From an uncultured Eubacteriales bacterium (lineage in GTDB: Bacteria; Bacillota; Clostridia; Oscillospirales; Acutalibacteraceae): 14,523 nucleotides of DNA. Below the pieces are notes generated by a model. That model saw only the letters and a program-made list of their open reading frames with translations. It was not told the origin of the DNA and searched no databases. Where the stretch lies: positions 1 to 14,523 of the forward strand of contig CAKUBN010000054.1 of assembly GCA_934643185.1 (NCBI GenBank), read 5' to 3'. Positions within the stretch are counted from its first letter, which is position 1; every line of letters begins with the position of its first letter. This document shows, one piece after another, positions 12,348-14,523 of the stretch. Made by a program: the position numbers and the translations under genes.

Positions 12348-12986
12348 TTATTTCGCCGCAGAAATGATCTTCACGTTTTCCGCGCTGACGCCGCTTTCGG
12401 AAACTGCAATGTCCCGCACGATGAGCGCGTTCTGTTCGTCCTCCATGTCGCCGTTTACAACCACCGTGCAGCTCTCGCCGTTGATGTACGCCACGCACTC
12501 CGTAAAGCCCTTCGCTTCTATGAGGGACTCAATATTTGTCTCTTTCAAAATATTCTGCGCGATAACCGCGGCTTCGTCCACGGCGGCCTGCTTTACGGCG
12601 ACCTCGGCGCTGTCGTCTTTCAGGATATCCTCCAGCAGCTCCATGGCCTCATCCCGCGCGGTCTGGCGCGTCAAGCGGGCGTCCGAAAGCTTTGCGGAAG
12701 CCGATACCGCAGCCGCTGTTTCTTCTGCCGCGCTGCTTTCCGCCGCACCGTCTGCGGGCTCCGTTTCCGGCAGAACGCCGTCCTCGTTCATAAGCGTGTC
12801 GGAGACTGTCTCCACATAGGCATTGTTCACAAGCTGCGCCGCACCGAGAGCGGAAGACGCACTTTCCTCGCTGACATCGCCCGCGCTCTGCACCTTTGTG
12901 CCCGCAAACTGCCAATTTAAGTACACCGCCGCACCAAGGGCCAGCACAAGCGATGCCAAGATCAGCTGTCTTTTACCGTATTTCAT
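12348..12986 (-). CDS. spoIIIAH: Stage III sporulation protein AH
   Basis: This 212-residue protein has a single N-terminal membrane helix (about 7-24). An Ala/Ser/Glu-rich spacer (about 35-100) leads to the conserved SpoIIIAH domain (about 103-212), which is related to YscJ/FliF ring-building modules: RQTARDEAMELLEDIL (107-122), then ESLIEAKGF and CVAYINGESCTVVV. The mother-cell protein binds forespore SpoIIQ across the intermembrane space to make the feeding-tube channel needed for late forespore gene expression. GGAGG lies eight bases before the ATG. It follows spoIIIAG after 31 bases and is the last gene of the spoIIIA operon. The long low-complexity spacer is typical of clostridial versions. 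Confidence 0.93.
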   Translation of the reverse strand: MKYGKRQLILASLVLALGAAVYLNWQFAGTKVQSAGDVSEESASSALGAAQLVNNAYVETVSDTLMNEDGVLPETEPADGAAESSAAEETAAAVSASAKLSDARLTRQTARDEAMELLEDILKDDSAEVAVKQAAVDEAAVIAQNILKETNIESLIEAKGFTECVAYINGESCTVVVNGDMEDEQNALIVRDIAVSESGVSAENVKIISAAK

Positions 12987-13017
12987 TCCGTGTTCCTCCG
13001 ATCTTCACTGAATGGTT

Positions 13018-13566
13018 TCATTCGTTGCCATATGTATATTCGCTGTACCCCACCACGCATACCTGCGTAGAGGATAAATCGAGCGCAGTCTTCACGGCCT
13101 CCACAATCTTCTCCCGCATTTTCGGGTCGCCTCCTCCGCGGCTCACGATTACCACGCCGCGGATCTCCGGCTCCGTTTTCGTCACGATGAGCGGCTTCTG
13201 CGAGCCGTCCGCCGCCTTCACCAGGATATACGTCTTCTGCGTGTCGCCGTCCGTCTGCGTGCGGTTGAGGCTTTCGCCGCTGTACTCCTCGGCGCTTTTT
13301 TCGCTCTGCTTATCTTCGGTCGCATACACCGTTTCGCCCATTGTACGCAGCGTCACCGTCACCTGCGGTTCGCTTTCCCCCGTGATAGCCGAGACCATCT
13401 GCGCGATCTGCGCGGAAAGCGCTCTGGTGTAGTCTCCCGCCGTCAGTTCCACCGTCTCCGGCACTTCATTTTCCGTGTTCTTTGTGTCCATAGGCCAAAG
13501 GAGCATCAATAAAACGAGCGCCGCGCAGGCTGCAATGAGCATATACGTCAGCTTACCGTTTTTCAA
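13018..13566 (-). CDS. spoIIIAG: Stage III sporulation protein AG (start codon uncertain)
   Basis: This SpoIIIAG protein has one membrane helix (LTYMLIAACAALVLLMLLW) followed by a periplasm-like ring-building domain. The latter contains YILVKAADGSQKPLIVTKTE-type strands and the conserved RGVVIVSRGGGDPKMREKIVEAVKTAL helix-strand unit, and the protein ends VCVVGYSEYTYG. It forms a large ring in the SpoIIIA-SpoIIQ channel. The annotated start is TTG at 13566, but that codon has almost no ribosome binding site. A near-perfect one (AGGAGGTGA, 13594-13602) sits six bases before an in-frame ACG at 13585-13587, which would add seven residues (TDKLKSL) resembling the usual basic N-terminus. No ATG, GTG or other TTG is available between the upstream in-frame stop and 13566. 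Confidence 0.88.
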   Translation of the reverse strand: MKNGKLTYMLIAACAALVLLMLLWPMDTKNTENEVPETVELTAGDYTRALSAQIAQMVSAITGESEPQVTVTLRTMGETVYATEDKQSEKSAEEYSGESLNRTQTDGDTQKTYILVKAADGSQKPLIVTKTEPEIRGVVIVSRGGGDPKMREKIVEAVKTALDLSSTQVCVVGYSEYTYGNE

Positions 13567-13593
13567 AAGGCTTTTCAGTTTATCCGTCTCGCC

Positions 13594-13602
13594 TCACCTC
13601 CT
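13594..13602 (-). promoter_or_regulatory. Near-perfect ribosome binding site facing an ACG codon (spoIIIAG)
   Basis: AGGAGGTGA on the minus strand is a nine-base match to the 16S rRNA tail. It overlaps the spoIIIAF stop codon (TAG at 13601-13603). Six bases later comes ACG-GAT-AAA-CTG in the spoIIIAG frame; ATG in place of ACG would give MDKLKSLLKNGKL, a normal start for this family. Confidence 0.7.
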
Positions 13603-14059
13603 ACACGTATACATCCACCGGGATGACCTCGGTCAGCACGCTGCGCAAAAGCGCGTCCGCGCGGTCGATGTCTGTCGCAAACCGCACCCGTACCCGCACA
13701 CGTTCCACCGTCACCACGCCGTCATCGTCCTGCGTGTACCAAATGTCGATATTCGCTACCGGCACGTCCATCCCCGCACTTTTCAAAAGCGCCGAGAGCC
13801 GCTCTTTCAAAATCGCCGTGCCCTTTTCCGCGTAGCTTTGCGTTATCGTCGATTCGGCTTCGCCCGTTTCGGTCAAGTCAAAATCGAGCGAGGCCCCGCT
13901 TTGCAGCTTTAAAATGCCGTTTACAAGCACCACAAGCAGCATCAGCGCTGCAAGCGCGTGGATAAGTGACCCGCTTTTTTCCGGGAACAGCCGCACGATC
14001 ATCTCCGTGCCGATGAGCACCACGCACACCGAAAACACCAGCGCATACAATTCACGCAT
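13601..14059 (-). CDS. spoIIIAF: Stage III sporulation protein AF
   Basis: This 152-residue membrane protein of the SpoIIIA complex has two hydrophobic segments near the N-terminus: about 5-21 (YALVFSVCVVLIGTEMI) and about 32-49 (HALAALMLLVVLVNGILK). An extracellular/intermembrane-space domain follows, ending in a ring-building type region with long strands (VTVERVRVRVRF) and a terminal VDVYV. ATG at 14059 is chosen because it is preceded by GAGGTG, matches the family N-terminus and overlaps the spoIIIAE stop by eight bases. In-frame codons further up lie inside spoIIIAE. Function follows from operon position and topology: part of the mother-cell side of the SpoIIIA-SpoIIQ channel. Confidence 0.9.
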   Translation of the reverse strand: MRELYALVFSVCVVLIGTEMIVRLFPEKSGSLIHALAALMLLVVLVNGILKLQSGASLDFDLTETGEAESTITQSYAEKGTAILKERLSALLKSAGMDVPVANIDIWYTQDDDGVVTVERVRVRVRFATDIDRADALLRSVLTEVIPVDVYV

Positions 14060-14523
14060 AAGCACCTCGCACACAAAGCACCACGGCCGCCGAGACCACC
14101 GCCACCGCACCCACACTACATACCGCCGCAATGAGCAGCCGCAGCGCCGCAGCACAGCCGTTTAAAAACGACGCAAGCGGCTTTAGACCCAACACCTCTG
14201 CCGCAAGCCCCGCGCAAAAGCAAATCAAAAGCCACGCAGCAGCCTTTATGCACAGCGGCAGAAAAATCGCGAGCGATGCAAGCAACCCAAATGCACCCAC
14301 GCCGTTTTTTACAAGCGCCGCGCCGGAAACGATGACCGAAAACGCATCGGAAAACGCGCTGCCCACAATGGGGATCGCGCCGGAGACAAGCATTTTCGCC
14401 GCCTTGCCGCCCGCCATCTCCGCGCTGTTCGCAACAATTGTCTGTACGGACAAAACGCCCGTATATACCGTGACGGCGAGCACCAAAGCCCACTTGATAA
14501 CTTTATACAGTGCGTCCGTCAGC
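14052..14523 (-). CDS. spoIIIAE: Stage III sporulation protein AE, 5' end cut by window edge
   Basis: The last 156 codons of SpoIIIAE are present, and the frame stays open to the right edge. The segment is highly hydrophobic with several membrane helices. It holds the conserved stretch VQTIVANSAEMAGGKAAKML followed by SGAIPIVGSAFSDAF and VIVSGAALVKNGVGAFGL, typical of the SpoIIIAE polytopic C-terminal half. It is a membrane component of the mother-cell SpoIIIA machine. Its stop overlaps the spoIIIAF start. The genes spoIIIAA-AD are expected beyond the right edge. Confidence 0.93.
   Translation of the reverse strand, partial: LTDALYKVIKWALVLAVTVYTGVLSVQTIVANSAEMAGGKAAKMLVSGAIPIVGSAFSDAFSVIVSGAALVKNGVGAFGLLASLAIFLPLCIKAAAWLLICFCAGLAAEVLGLKPLASFLNGCAAALRLLIAAVCSVGAVAVVSAAVVLCVRGAYA

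Noticed and set aside
14060..14155. 32-residue N-terminal extension of spoIIIAF
   Set aside because: The extension is Arg/Trp/Cys-rich shadow of spoIIIAE; ATG at 14059 fits the family and has its own binding site.
1..14523. CRISPR arrays, tRNA or rRNA genes, insertion sequences, attachment repeats
   Set aside because: No regularly spaced repeats, cloverleaf sequences, rRNA segments, transposase frames or long flanking repeats were seen on either strand.

Overview
The window reads as chromosome of a spore-forming, low-to-mid GC Firmicute. It is most likely a Clostridia of the Oscillospiraceae/Ruminococcaceae kind. The evidence is the end of a spoIIIA sporulation operon, strong AGGAGG-type ribosome binding sites, sigma-A style TTGNNN-17-TATAAT promoters, several TTG starts, and a typical clostridial nusB-xseA-xseB-ispA cluster. 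The species cannot be named from the sequence alone.

Left part (1-3121). On the minus strand, a Phage_holin_4-type holin is followed 4 bases later by a zinc amidase that runs off the left edge: a two-gene lysis or secretion cassette. Facing away from it on the plus strand, an extended -10 promoter drives a zinc-ribbon/TM2 membrane protein and a DUF2974-type alpha/beta hydrolase. That unit ends in a bidirectional terminator.

Middle part (3122-7608). This is a string of short transcription units. An EstA/esterase D-like hydrolase (minus) and a short MGMT-family protein (plus) diverge from two good promoters that overlap in their -35 region. A membrane-anchored GH25 lysozyme and a TIGR01212-family radical SAM protein lie on the minus strand, and the lysozyme has its own promoter inside the end of the radical SAM gene. 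A GNAT acetyltransferase and a MarR-family regulator follow on the plus strand. The MarR gene has a near-consensus promoter overlaid with repeats.

Right part (7609-14523), all minus strand, so read from right to left. It begins with spoIIIAE (partial)-AF-AG-AH, the mother-cell channel of sporulation. Next is a 223-base gap containing a strong promoter, a structured leader with a GAAA-capped hairpin and a boxA-like sequence, and an intrinsic terminator. Then comes a six-gene, tightly coupled operon: nusB, a Kae1/TsaD-like paralog, xseA, xseB, ispA and an RluA-type pseudouridine synthase.

The most interesting item is the leader in front of nusB. NusB binds boxA RNA, so a boxA-like core between a dedicated promoter and a terminator upstream of nusB suggests autoregulation by attenuation or antitermination; a free-standing small RNA is the main alternative. 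Second is spoIIIAG, which has a near-perfect ribosome binding site placed in front of an ACG codon, where an ATG would be expected.
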